NCBI GenBank assembly: GCA_900764225.1
Contig: CAAFNG010000136.1
Span: forward strand, 1 to 30,626
Source: Lachnospiraceae bacterium
GTDB taxonomy: Bacteria; Bacillota; Clostridia; Lachnospirales; Lachnospiraceae
Length of the DNA stretch: 30,626 nt
Reading direction: 5' to 3'
The number at the start of each line of letters is the position of its first letter. Positions within the stretch are counted from its first letter, which is position 1. Positions 8,883 to 16,073 of this stretch are shown piece by piece. The notes beneath the pieces are model-generated. The model ran no database searches. It saw only the letters and a list, made by a program, of their open reading frames with translations, and was not told the origin of the DNA. The position numbers and the translations under genes were made by a program.

Positions 8883-8911
8883 ATTCTAACAGTTCGATAA
8901 TTTTATGTCAA
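8883..8911 (-). promoter_or_regulatory. Sigma-A promoter of the giant secreted-protein gene
   Basis: TTGACA at 8911-8906, a 17-nt spacer, and TAGAAT at 8888-8883 on minus: a near-perfect consensus promoter. It lies just downstream of the end of the TIM-barrel isomerase gene, so the giant gene has its own transcription start, followed by the structured leader. Confidence 0.88.
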
Positions 8912-8952
8912 GTCATGAACACCTTTTCATCGCCGAAATCAGAGTCTTTTTG

Positions 8953-9711
8953 TTACCCGGAAACAATATTTTTTAATACATGAAAGGTTCGCGACACATC
9001 TTCTTTTGTGCAGCACTCAACCGTCCAGGTTCTTTCCTCTGTCTCAGGAAGCAATCCCAGAACTTTTTTATATGGAATATTTCCTGCTCCGAGGGACGCA
9101 TGGGAATCCCTGTCACCGCAGTTGTCATGAACATGCACATGTGTCACATAAGGAGCCAGTTTTTCTGTCCATTCCAACACCGGTATCTTCGAATAGCAGT
9201 GTGCATGACCCATATCAAAGCATAAATGAAAGTTCGGATATTTTTCCCCAAGTATTTTGTAGACATCCAGAACAGGCTCGATCTGCGGATCAAATACATT
9301 CTCCATTACGATCTCCAGGCCTTTATGTTCTTCCAGGAATTCTCCGAAAAATTCTGTCACACGTTCCGCCCAGCCCTGAAGATAATGAACATATGGATTC
9401 ATACAGGTATGATAGACGATCTTTTTTGCTCCCAGTTCCTGCCCCGCAATATAGGTCTGATGAAAACGCATTCCTGTGATCTTACGGACTTCACTGTCAA
9501 AAGCCGCCGGATCAAGATTCATAAATGGTCCATGGAGCGTCAGTCCCGGACAATTCATATCTTTCAGACGTTTCCGATAATTTCGGATAGATTCTTCCAG
9601 ATTATCCAGATTATCCGAAATGGAAAATTCAATGCTTTCGATTCCTGCTCCTGTCTGCTCAATGATTTCCCTCATTTCGTCATCAGGCAGAAGATGACTG
9701 ACATATATCAT
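8953..9711 (-). CDS. Sugar phosphate isomerase/epimerase (xylose isomerase-like TIM barrel)
   Basis: 252-residue protein of the AP-endonuclease-2/xylose-isomerase-like TIM barrel family, which includes keto-sugar epimerases and hydroxypyruvate isomerases. Metal-binding and barrel-strand motifs seen are LTLHGPF near residue 57, IVMEN near 135, LCFDMGHAH near 165, VTHVHVHDN near 187 and WTVECC near 229. The start ATG at 9711 has no close Shine-Dalgarno. AGAGG lies 17 nt upstream and better fits a four-codon mini-ORF whose stop overlaps this ATG, hinting at translational coupling. It is the last gene of the transketolase operon, separated from the kinase gene by 179 nt of hairpin-rich sequence. 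It could epimerise or isomerise a keto-sugar or its phosphate; the substrate is not readable from sequence. Confidence 0.85.
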   Translation of the reverse strand: MIYVSHLLPDDEMREIIEQTGAGIESIEFSISDNLDNLEESIRNYRKRLKDMNCPGLTLHGPFMNLDPAAFDSEVRKITGMRFHQTYIAGQELGAKKIVYHTCMNPYVHYLQGWAERVTEFFGEFLEEHKGLEIVMENVFDPQIEPVLDVYKILGEKYPNFHLCFDMGHAHCYSKIPVLEWTEKLAPYVTHVHVHDNCGDRDSHASLGAGNIPYKKVLGLLPETEERTWTVECCTKEDVSRTFHVLKNIVSG

Positions 9712-9786
9712 GCTTTTACCATGGCAAGCCTCTGTGGCTTTCCTTCCTTTCCCCCAGATATTTTTTTATATCTGAATACAAGTTTT

Positions 9787-9858
9787 GCCGGCCTCTGCTT
9801 CTGTTGGCAAAGACCGGCTTTCTTTCATTTCCATGCTGTCGTTCATACAATGGAAATG
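9787..9858. other. Two intercistronic hairpins (kinase-isomerase gap)
   Basis: One hairpin pairs 9787-9798 with 9807-9818 over 12 positions (two mismatches on +, wobbles on minus). A second pairs CATTTCCAT (9826-9834) with ATGGAAATG (9850-9858). On minus neither is followed by a T-run, so they are not obvious terminators of the operon mRNA; on + the first is followed by TTTCTTTC. They may stabilise or process the transcript, or stop antisense transcription. A further CAGATAT/ATATCTG hairpin lies at about 9759-9778. Confidence 0.55.
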
Positions 9859-9890
9859 CCTTTTATTTTATTATAATCAGACCAGTTTTT

Positions 9891-11411
9891 TTATACAAGA
9901 ACTTTTTCTACAGCGTTTTTCCAGCCACTGTATTTCTGATCTCTTTCCTGTGCGCTCATAGACGGAATGAACTGATTGCGGTTCTTCACCTCAAAAATAC
10001 TTTCCATCTTATAGATTCCACAGCTCAAGCCAGCCATAAGACCTGCTCCGAATGCTGAGGATTCCTCACATCTAGGAAGACTTACTGTTGTTCCGAGGAT
10101 ATCACTCTGGAACTTCATCAGATACTGATTTCTTGTAGGACCTCCGTCTACACAGAGCTCTTTTACTGTCATTCCATCTTCTGCCTTCATCATCTCAACA
10201 ATATCGGTGATCTGATATGCGATGGATTCCAGTGCGGCTTTTACGACCTCTTTCTTTCCGGTAGTTCTGCTCATTCCATAGATAATGGCTTTTGCATCGG
10301 ATTTCCAGTAAGGTGCTCCCAGACCGGAAAATGCCGGAACCAGATAAGTGGTATCATTTTTATTTGCCTGATCAGCCATCTCCTGTGTTTCTCCCGGAGA
10401 GGTGATCAGTCCCATATCATCTTTCAACCATGTGATAACTGCGCCTGTGTAGTTGATATTTCCTTCCAATACATAGGTGACTTTTCCGTCAAGTCCCCAT
10501 GCAAGAGAAGTTACAAGACCAAGGTCTGACATGATTGGTTCTGTTCCTGCGTTCATCATAACAGAAGAACCTGTTCCGTATGTAGCCTTGACCATTCCCT
10601 TTTCAATGCAGCCCTGTCCGAACAGTGCTCCCTGGGAATCTCCGATCACACCACAGATCGGAATCGGAGTCTGGAAATATCCTTCAAAATCAGTTGTTCC
10701 GTACTGCATGCTGGAATCACATACCTCCGGAAGCATATCTGCATTGATACCAAACCATGTGCAGATCTCTTTGTCCCATTTCAGGTCATGAATATTAAAA
10801 AGCTGGGTTCTGGATGCGTTGGAATAATCCGTTGCATAAACCTGGCCTTTTGTCAGCTTGAACAGAAGCCATGTATCAATGGTTCCCAGGCAGAGATCGT
10901 TATCTCTCTTCGCCTGTTTTACCTCTTCTACGTTCTCCTGGAGCCATGCGAATTTCGCTGCCGGAAAATACGGAGAAAGATGCATTCCTGTCTTCTGACG
11001 GATGATCTCTGCCACACCGCCGTTCTTCTTCTGTTCACGGTCAGGATCGATCATCACATTTGTCTTGATCCGCTCACAGATCTCGGAAGCTCTGGAACAC
11101 TGCCATACAATGGCAGGTGCCAGAGGCTCGCCTGTGTTGCGGCTCCAGGCTGCGGATGTCTCTCGCTGATTGCTGATTCCAAGACACGCTATCTCTTCTT
11201 TCTGGATTCCGGCTTTTTCCACCAGGTTCTTTACGACCTGGATCGTATTGCTGTAGATCTCGGAAAGATCATGGGAAACCCATCCCTTTTCATTGATCAG
11301 CTGTCTGTGAGGAAGGTCTGTTCTGCAGACCAGATCACCGTTCGCATCGAACAGGATCGCTTTTGTTCCCTGGGTACTCTGATCAACCGCAAGAACATAT
11401 TTTTTTTCCAT
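9891..11411 (-). CDS. FGGY carbohydrate kinase (glycerol kinase-like, altered pocket)
   Basis: 506-residue FGGY-family kinase, closest in appearance to glycerol kinase: AVDQSTQGTKA phosphate loop at 8-18, NQRET at 81-85, VWQCSR at 102-107, PYF at 147-149, GDSQGALFGQ at 257-266, and DGGPTRNQ in the C-terminal domain. Arg83, Glu84, Trp103, Tyr148 and Asp258 match glycerol-binding residues. The Gln that follows the Asp in E. coli GlpK is Ser259 here, and the pocket Phe (GTGCF in GlpK) is Ser283. An insertion of about a dozen residues lies near 120-132. These changes suggest a bulkier ketose substrate. ATG 11411 is preferred (AAGGTG six nt upstream); a GTG at 11420 is part of that site. Ten nt separate it from the transketolase gene. 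Confidence 0.85.
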   Translation of the reverse strand: MEKKYVLAVDQSTQGTKAILFDANGDLVCRTDLPHRQLINEKGWVSHDLSEIYSNTIQVVKNLVEKAGIQKEEIACLGISNQRETSAAWSRNTGEPLAPAIVWQCSRASEICERIKTNVMIDPDREQKKNGGVAEIIRQKTGMHLSPYFPAAKFAWLQENVEEVKQAKRDNDLCLGTIDTWLLFKLTKGQVYATDYSNASRTQLFNIHDLKWDKEICTWFGINADMLPEVCDSSMQYGTTDFEGYFQTPIPICGVIGDSQGALFGQGCIEKGMVKATYGTGSSVMMNAGTEPIMSDLGLVTSLAWGLDGKVTYVLEGNINYTGAVITWLKDDMGLITSPGETQEMADQANKNDTTYLVPAFSGLGAPYWKSDAKAIIYGMSRTTGKKEVVKAALESIAYQITDIVEMMKAEDGMTVKELCVDGGPTRNQYLMKFQSDILGTTVSLPRCEESSAFGAGLMAGLSCGIYKMESIFEVKNRNQFIPSMSAQERDQKYSGWKNAVEKVLV

Positions 11412-11421
11412 AATTTTCACC

Positions 11422-12354
11422 TTATTTCAGCGCGTCTTTTACAGTTTTTGCGATTCCCTCTGCATTCATTCCGTAATAGTCAAATACCTCCTGGGAAGTT
11501 CCTGTTATTACCGGTGCATCCGGAAGTGCGATATTAACAACCTTACGTGGGCACTCAGCGCCAACAACCTGGCTTACCATAGAACCAAGTCCGCCGAATG
11601 GAGAATGCTCCTCTGCTGTAACAACAACCTTTGCGTTGGATGCTGCTTTTACGATTGCTTCTTTGTCAAGAGGTTTTACGCAGTACATATCAACAACAGT
11701 TGCGTGGATTCCGTCTTTCTCGAGGAGTTTTGCAGCCTCAAGTGCCGGACGAACCATCTCACCACATGCGATGATCGCTGCGTCTGTTCCCTCTGTAAGA
11801 ACAGTTGCCTTGTCCATCTCAAACGGGCAGTTATCCTCTGTATAAATATCCTCAACCGGGTTTCTACCTACACGGATGTATGCCGGTTTCTCATCTTTCA
11901 GAAGTGCCTCAACCAGTTTTGTTGTCTGGAAACGGTCACTTGGAAGGTAAACTCTCATGTTCGGAATTGCAGACATAGCAGCGATATCCTGTGCGGAATG
12001 GTGGCTCATTCCAAGAGCACCGTAGCTGACTCCGCCACTGATTCCGATAAGTTTTACATTTGTGTTGGAGTATGCAACATCGATCTTGCACTGCTCATAG
12101 CTTCTTGTAGTAAGGAAGCATGCAGGAGAAGCTGCGAAAGCTTTTTTGCCACAGTGTGCAAGACCTGCAGATACGCTGACAAGATCCTGCTCAGCGATTC
12201 CCATCTCAACGAACTGCTCCGGATATGCGTCTGCAAAAGGTGCCAGAGATGCAGATCCTCTGGAGTCACTGCAAAGAACAACGATATCTTTATCGGTTTC
12301 CGCTTCTTTTAAAAGTACGTCACAAATTGCTTTACGGTTTGGAATCTTATTCAT
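11422..12354 (-). CDS. Transketolase-like protein, C-terminal subunit
   Basis: 310-residue subunit carrying the pyrimidine-binding and C-terminal domains of a split transketolase. The catalytic Glu that activates thiamine diphosphate lies in VEMGIAEQDLVSVSAGLA (Glu55). DSRGSAS near 30 and GALGMSHHSAQD near 115 are typical of this family. The start lies 2 nt after the stop of the N-terminal subunit gene, with AAAGGAG upstream inside that gene, so the two are translationally coupled and should form the active heterodimer. Split transketolases transfer two-carbon ketol units between sugar phosphates. Here a specialised donor is likely, given the isomerase and kinase beside it; the similar AptAB pair acts on D-apulose 4-phosphate. 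Confidence 0.9.
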   Translation of the reverse strand: MNKIPNRKAICDVLLKEAETDKDIVVLCSDSRGSASLAPFADAYPEQFVEMGIAEQDLVSVSAGLAHCGKKAFAASPACFLTTRSYEQCKIDVAYSNTNVKLIGISGGVSYGALGMSHHSAQDIAAMSAIPNMRVYLPSDRFQTTKLVEALLKDEKPAYIRVGRNPVEDIYTEDNCPFEMDKATVLTEGTDAAIIACGEMVRPALEAAKLLEKDGIHATVVDMYCVKPLDKEAIVKAASNAKVVVTAEEHSPFGGLGSMVSQVVGAECPRKVVNIALPDAPVITGTSQEVFDYYGMNAEGIAKTVKDALK

Positions 12355-12356
12355 AA

Positions 12357-13187
12357 TTACAGCTGCTCCTTTCTCTCTTCAAAATCTTTCATGATCTGGT
12401 CATACTCTTCCTGGCTTGGTACATGATGATGCCATGCAGCCTTGTTCTCCATAACTGCAGAACCTTTACCCTTAACTGTATTTGCGATCAGAACAGTCGG
12501 CTGTCCTTTTGTCTGTTTTGCTTCCTCGAATGCTGCGTGAAGCTGCTCAATGCTGTTTCCGTCAGCAACATCAACTACATGCCATCCGAAGCTCTTAAAT
12601 CTCTCGTGAAGGTCGTCATGTCCCATAACGTCCTCTGTATTTCCGGAGATCTGAAGTCTGTTACGGTCAACAACTGCACACAGGTTATCCAGTTTATACT
12701 GGTGTCCTGCCATAGCTGCTTCCCATACAGAACCCTCTGCAAGCTCACCGTCACCCATTACTGTGTATACACGGTAATCTTTCTTGTTCATCTTTCCTGC
12801 AAGAGCCATACCTACACAAACCGGAAGGCCATGTCCAAGAGAACCTGAGTTCATCTCAATTCCCGGAAGCTTGTTGTTCGGATGTCCGATATACTGTGAT
12901 CCAAATTTGCTGAATTTCTCGTTTACTTCTTTAATATCAAGGAAGCCCTTCTTTGCAAGTACTGCATAGTAAGCTTCTACAGAATGTCCTTTACTCATAA
13001 CGAAAAGGTCTCTGTCCGGATCATTCATATTCTCCGGGGAAATATTCATCTGATCAAAATACAGTGTAACCAGAGTCTCCATAACGCTCATATCACCACC
13101 GATATGTCCGCCCTTACCGGCAACGATCATATCTACTGTGTCTTTTCTGAGATCATACGCAAGTTTGCTTAATTCTCTAAAATCCAT
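12357..13187 (-). CDS. Transketolase-like protein, N-terminal subunit
   Basis: 276-residue thiamine-diphosphate-binding subunit of a split transketolase. Seen are SKGHSVEAYYA near 65, GHPNNKLPG with GSLGHGLPVCVGMA near 101-130, and the cofactor/Mg motif GDGELAEGSVWEAA beginning near 145 and ending at VVDRNRLQ near 172-179. The start ATG at 13187 is preceded by AGGACAGGA. It follows the isomerase-family gene by 97 nt, containing a strong hairpin whose T-run faces the + strand. It works with the adjacent C-terminal subunit. Confidence 0.92.
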   Translation of the reverse strand: MDFRELSKLAYDLRKDTVDMIVAGKGGHIGGDMSVMETLVTLYFDQMNISPENMNDPDRDLFVMSKGHSVEAYYAVLAKKGFLDIKEVNEKFSKFGSQYIGHPNNKLPGIEMNSGSLGHGLPVCVGMALAGKMNKKDYRVYTVMGDGELAEGSVWEAAMAGHQYKLDNLCAVVDRNRLQISGNTEDVMGHDDLHERFKSFGWHVVDVADGNSIEQLHAAFEEAKQTKGQPTVLIANTVKGKGSAVMENKAAWHHHVPSQEEYDQIMKDFEERKEQL

Positions 13188-13229
13188 GCTGATTCCTGTC
13201 CTTTCTTTTTTCGATTCTATATTGACTTC

Positions 13230-13279
13230 GCAGCTCCCGGCACGCTTCCCTTCCGGAAAAACGTGCCGCTGCTTTTTTT
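13230..13279 (+). terminator. Terminator oriented against the operon (antisense direction)
   Basis: GCAGC (13230-13234) and GGCACG (13239-13244) pair with CGTGCC (13262-13267) and GCTGC (13268-13272), with a TCCC bulge, followed by T7 at 13273-13279 on +. No + strand gene precedes it. In the direction of operon transcription the hairpin has no T-run, so it probably stops antisense transcription or protects the mRNA. Confidence 0.65.
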
Positions 13280-13284
13280 ATTTA

Positions 13285-14685
13285 TCATTCTCCGCGAAGA
13301 TAAGCCTTCACATCTTCCTCGATCGGGTCATAGAGATCCGGTTTTACGCCGATATATTTGCATGCCTCGTAAAGTACCGGAACAACATTCTTGTGGATAC
13401 CGACACAGTGATGGATGTATGGTCCCTCAACCAGTTTAGCCTCAAGACGTTTGATGTTCTCAACCTCAACCCAGAGGTAAGTTCCCATACCTTTCGGTCC
13501 GTCGATACCTTTTGCATTTCCAAGAAGAAGTGAATACTCTCCGTTGTCTCCGTCAAAACGTACCAGAGAAACATCGCCGTGTTTTGCCTCAGCTGTGATG
13601 CTTCCCGGATGCTCGAATGCCAGCGGGTAAGTAAGCTTCGGAGTTTCTTTTGCGATGGAGATCGGCCATGGTCCGCAGTGCTGAAGAAGCTCGCCGTTCT
13701 CTACGTCAGGATGGCGGATTGTCCAGTCAGCAAAGAAGCTTCTTGTCTCGCCCATACCTGCTGCCTCTACCATAAGTGCTGTGATCGCACCGTGGATATC
13801 TGTCTCACATACAGTCGGGATTCCCTCATCATTTAACAGGGAGTTTGCTGCACATGGCATGATTCCAAGCTCGCTCTGAAGCTGGTTCCAGCACTGGATC
13901 GCGATTGCTTTGCAGCCATATTTCTCTGCCAGATGTTTCATGGCAACCTTAAGAGCTGCTACGTTCTCAAGCTCATCCTCTTTGATGCAGATCTCCATGT
14001 TGTCACGGCAGTACTGCATAACTTCCTGAACCTCTGTCTGCTCAGCTTTCGCTTTCTTTACCTCATCAGTAAGCTCCGGCATCGGGATCGGTGCAAGCTG
14101 GATGTTGAATTTCTCAAGAAGCTCACCCTCGTTGCACATAGTTGTCCAGAAGTCGAACGGTCTTGTGGAAATCTGAAGGATACGGATATTTTTGAATGTT
14201 TTTACTACATTACAGACAGCAAGGAAATCTTTGATTCCTCTTTCAAATACCGGATCATTCAGTCTGCAGTTTGTCATGTATGTAAACGGAACACGGAATC
14301 TTCTTAAAACCTTACCTGTTGCAAAAAGTCCGCACTGTGTATCACGAAGTCTTGTTCCATCCGGCTCAGGTCTCTCATCCAGAGGTCCCCAAAGAAGAAC
14401 CGGAACATCAAGAGCTTTTGCAAGTCTTGCACACTCATACTCTGTACCAAAGTTACAGTGTGGAAGGAAAAGTCCGTCAACTTTCTCTTCTTTGAATTTA
14501 GCGATGATCTTCTCAAGACCCTCGTCATTGTAAAGAAGACCCTCATCGTTGATATCTGTGATATCTACGAAATCAACGCCAAGCTCCTCAAGTCTCTTAG
14601 CAGTAAGACCACGATATTTTACTGCATCCGGTGCACTGAAAATACTTCTTCTGGTTGGTGCATAACCAATTTTGATCTTGTCCAT
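13285..14685 (-). CDS. L-fucose/L-arabinose isomerase family protein
   Basis: 466-residue member of the L-fucose/L-arabinose isomerase superfamily (COG2407-like). Such enzymes are Mn2+-dependent and convert aldoses to ketoses. Seen are an N-terminal Rossmann-like domain (LFLPHCNFGTEYE near 92), and a central SLLNDEGIPTVCETDIHGAITALM segment near 280-305 whose Glu and Asp fit the metal-binding/catalytic positions. A C-terminal YIHHCVGIH segment near 425 supplies the expected histidine. AAAGGAG precedes the ATG closely. It is the first gene of the minus operon, divergent from the LacI regulator, so it probably makes the first catabolic step. The exact sugar cannot be read from sequence; L-fucose itself is unlikely because the rest of the fucose pathway (fuculokinase, fuculose-1-phosphate aldolase) is absent. 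Confidence 0.88.
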   Translation of the reverse strand: MDKIKIGYAPTRRSIFSAPDAVKYRGLTAKRLEELGVDFVDITDINDEGLLYNDEGLEKIIAKFKEEKVDGLFLPHCNFGTEYECARLAKALDVPVLLWGPLDERPEPDGTRLRDTQCGLFATGKVLRRFRVPFTYMTNCRLNDPVFERGIKDFLAVCNVVKTFKNIRILQISTRPFDFWTTMCNEGELLEKFNIQLAPIPMPELTDEVKKAKAEQTEVQEVMQYCRDNMEICIKEDELENVAALKVAMKHLAEKYGCKAIAIQCWNQLQSELGIMPCAANSLLNDEGIPTVCETDIHGAITALMVEAAGMGETRSFFADWTIRHPDVENGELLQHCGPWPISIAKETPKLTYPLAFEHPGSITAEAKHGDVSLVRFDGDNGEYSLLLGNAKGIDGPKGMGTYLWVEVENIKRLEAKLVEGPYIHHCVGIHKNVVPVLYEACKYIGVKPDLYDPIEEDVKAYLRGE

Positions 14686-14776
14686 TTTTGAACTCCTTTC
14701 ATGAATCCTGTTTACTTGTTTATATGTGATTCGTTTTTATGTTCTATCTTTGTTATCTGTATAATATCTTGATATG

Positions 14777-14829
14777 CACTTTATTTCTATAAAAAATAAA
14801 GTGATTTCTACTTTATTTTTTACTTTATT
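14777..14829. promoter_or_regulatory. ACTTTATTT repeat cluster (candidate operator array)
   Basis: Four copies of a 9-mer occur in alternating orientation: CACTTTATTT (14777-14786), AAATAAAGTG (14794-14803), ACTTTATTT (14810-14818) and ACTTTATT (14822-14829). The first two form a 10-bp inverted repeat, and the second and third form a 9-bp one. The cluster abuts the -35 of the lacI-type promoter and lies upstream of the isomerase operon. It is probably the binding region of the divergent regulator or of another regulator. Confidence 0.6.
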
Positions 14830-14830
14830 G

Positions 14831-14859
14831 TTGTAAGTGGGGGGAAAACATCCTATAAT
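14831..14859 (+). promoter_or_regulatory. Promoter of the LacI-family regulator gene
   Basis: TTGTAA at 14831-14836, a 17-nt spacer and TATAAT at 14854-14859. It lies about 105 nt upstream of the regulator's ATG, in the 279-nt divergent gap. Confidence 0.78.
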
Positions 14860-14964
14860 TAAAACAGTTCAGGAAATTCATATAGCAACCACAAATGCCA
14901 CTTTTTTATTACACCACTTCATATATAAATACAATCATCCAGTAAAGATCGGAGGAAAACACTC

Positions 14965-15972
14965 ATGGGAATCACAGCAAAAGAACTCGCCGCCAGATTA
15001 AATCTCTCTGCCACAGCCGTCTCCATGGCCTTGAACGGAAAACCCGGAGTCAGCACCGAAACAAGAGCCCTCGTTATCCGGGAAGCAGAAAAAGCCGGCT
15101 ACGATTTCAGCCGACTTTCCATGAAAAAAAATGTGACCGGCGACATCTACTGTATCATCTGCCGCGCTCACAACGCCATCTTAAATTATACCCCAATCTT
15201 CTCCGAGCTCACCGAAGGAATCGAACAGGAATGCCGCAAAAACGGCTATCACCTGAAAACCTTCCAGCTCTACGAAAAAGCCGACGAACTTCAGAAATAC
15301 ATCGAAGAACTCCGCATCTCCCAATGTGCAGGCGTCATCCTTCTGGGAACCGAAGTCTCCGCTTCCGTATGCCATGAATTTCTCCAGCTGTCCGTCCCAG
15401 TAGTCCTCCTGGATTCCTATTTCGATTCCGCAGACTGCAGCTGCATACTCAGCAATAACGCCCAGGGCGCTTATCTCGCTACCAGCTACCTCATTGACCG
15501 CTGCGGCCGCCAGCCAGGACACCTCTCCTCCTCCTACAAGATCACAAACTTTCGCGAACGCCGCCACGGCTTCCAGCGGGCAGTCCGCGAACACGGCATG
15601 TCCACCGCCAAATCCATCGTCCACGAACTCTCCCCATCTATTGAAGGCGCATTCTCCGACATGCTGGAGATCATAGACAGCGGCTCACCCCTCGCCGGTT
15701 CCTACTTCGCAGACAACGACCTCATCGCCATCGGCGCCATCAAAGCCCTAAAACTCCGCGGCTACAAAATCCCCGAAGACATCGCCATCGCAGGTTTCGA
15801 CAACATCTCCGAAGGCCGCATCATAGACCCCTCCATCACCACCGTCGACGTCCCCCGAAAATTCATGGGCCAGACAGCCGCCGCCCAACTCATCCGAGAA
15901 ATAAAAAGCCCCGTCCCCCACTCCGTAAAAATAGAAGTCTCCACCACCCTGATCAAACGCTTCTCAGTATAA
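14965..15972 (+). CDS. LacI family transcriptional regulator
   Basis: 335-residue LacI/GalR regulator. The N-terminal helix-turn-helix and hinge are typical (TAKELAARLNLSATAVSMALNG, then GVSTETRALVIREAEKAGY). A periplasmic-binding-protein-like sugar-sensing domain follows, with GVILLG near 115, PVVLLDS near 138, a YFADNDLIAIGAIKALK segment near 235, and IAIAGFDNISEG near 273. GGAGG precedes the ATG by about 9 nt. It is divergent from the isomerase/transketolase operon and should control it in response to the sugar or an intermediate. Third codon positions are strongly C/A-rich, unlike most genes in the window. Confidence 0.93.
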   Translation: MGITAKELAARLNLSATAVSMALNGKPGVSTETRALVIREAEKAGYDFSRLSMKKNVTGDIYCIICRAHNAILNYTPIFSELTEGIEQECRKNGYHLKTFQLYEKADELQKYIEELRISQCAGVILLGTEVSASVCHEFLQLSVPVVLLDSYFDSADCSCILSNNAQGAYLATSYLIDRCGRQPGHLSSSYKITNFRERRHGFQRAVREHGMSTAKSIVHELSPSIEGAFSDMLEIIDSGSPLAGSYFADNDLIAIGAIKALKLRGYKIPEDIAIAGFDNISEGRIIDPSITTVDVPRKFMGQTAAAQLIREIKSPVPHSVKIEVSTTLIKRFSV

Positions 15973-16000
15973 CGGCGTCCGGCGTTCAACGCACAAGAAA

Positions 16001-16024
16001 GGCGTCCGGCGCAGCGCCGACGCC
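16001..16024 (-). terminator. GC-rich hairpin terminator between convergent genes
   Basis: On minus, a GC-rich self-complementary stem (GGCGT/ACGCC plus CGGCG/CGCCG with one bulged base, CTG loop) is followed by TTTCTTG. It lies 50 nt after the dehydrogenase stop. The 5' arm motif GGCGTCCGGCG is repeated at 15974-15984. The T-run is short, so its strength is uncertain. Confidence 0.6.
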
Positions 16025-16073
16025 CCCTATCCTCCCGTCAGACCACACCACCAACCCCTCGCTCCACTGAACC

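Noticed and set aside
8953-14685. Sulfoquinovose transketolase pathway as the role of the sugar operon
   Set aside because: That route uses a split transketolase but no FGGY kinase, and no sulfoquinovosidase, sulfoacetaldehyde-handling enzyme or sulfonate exporter is seen in this operon.
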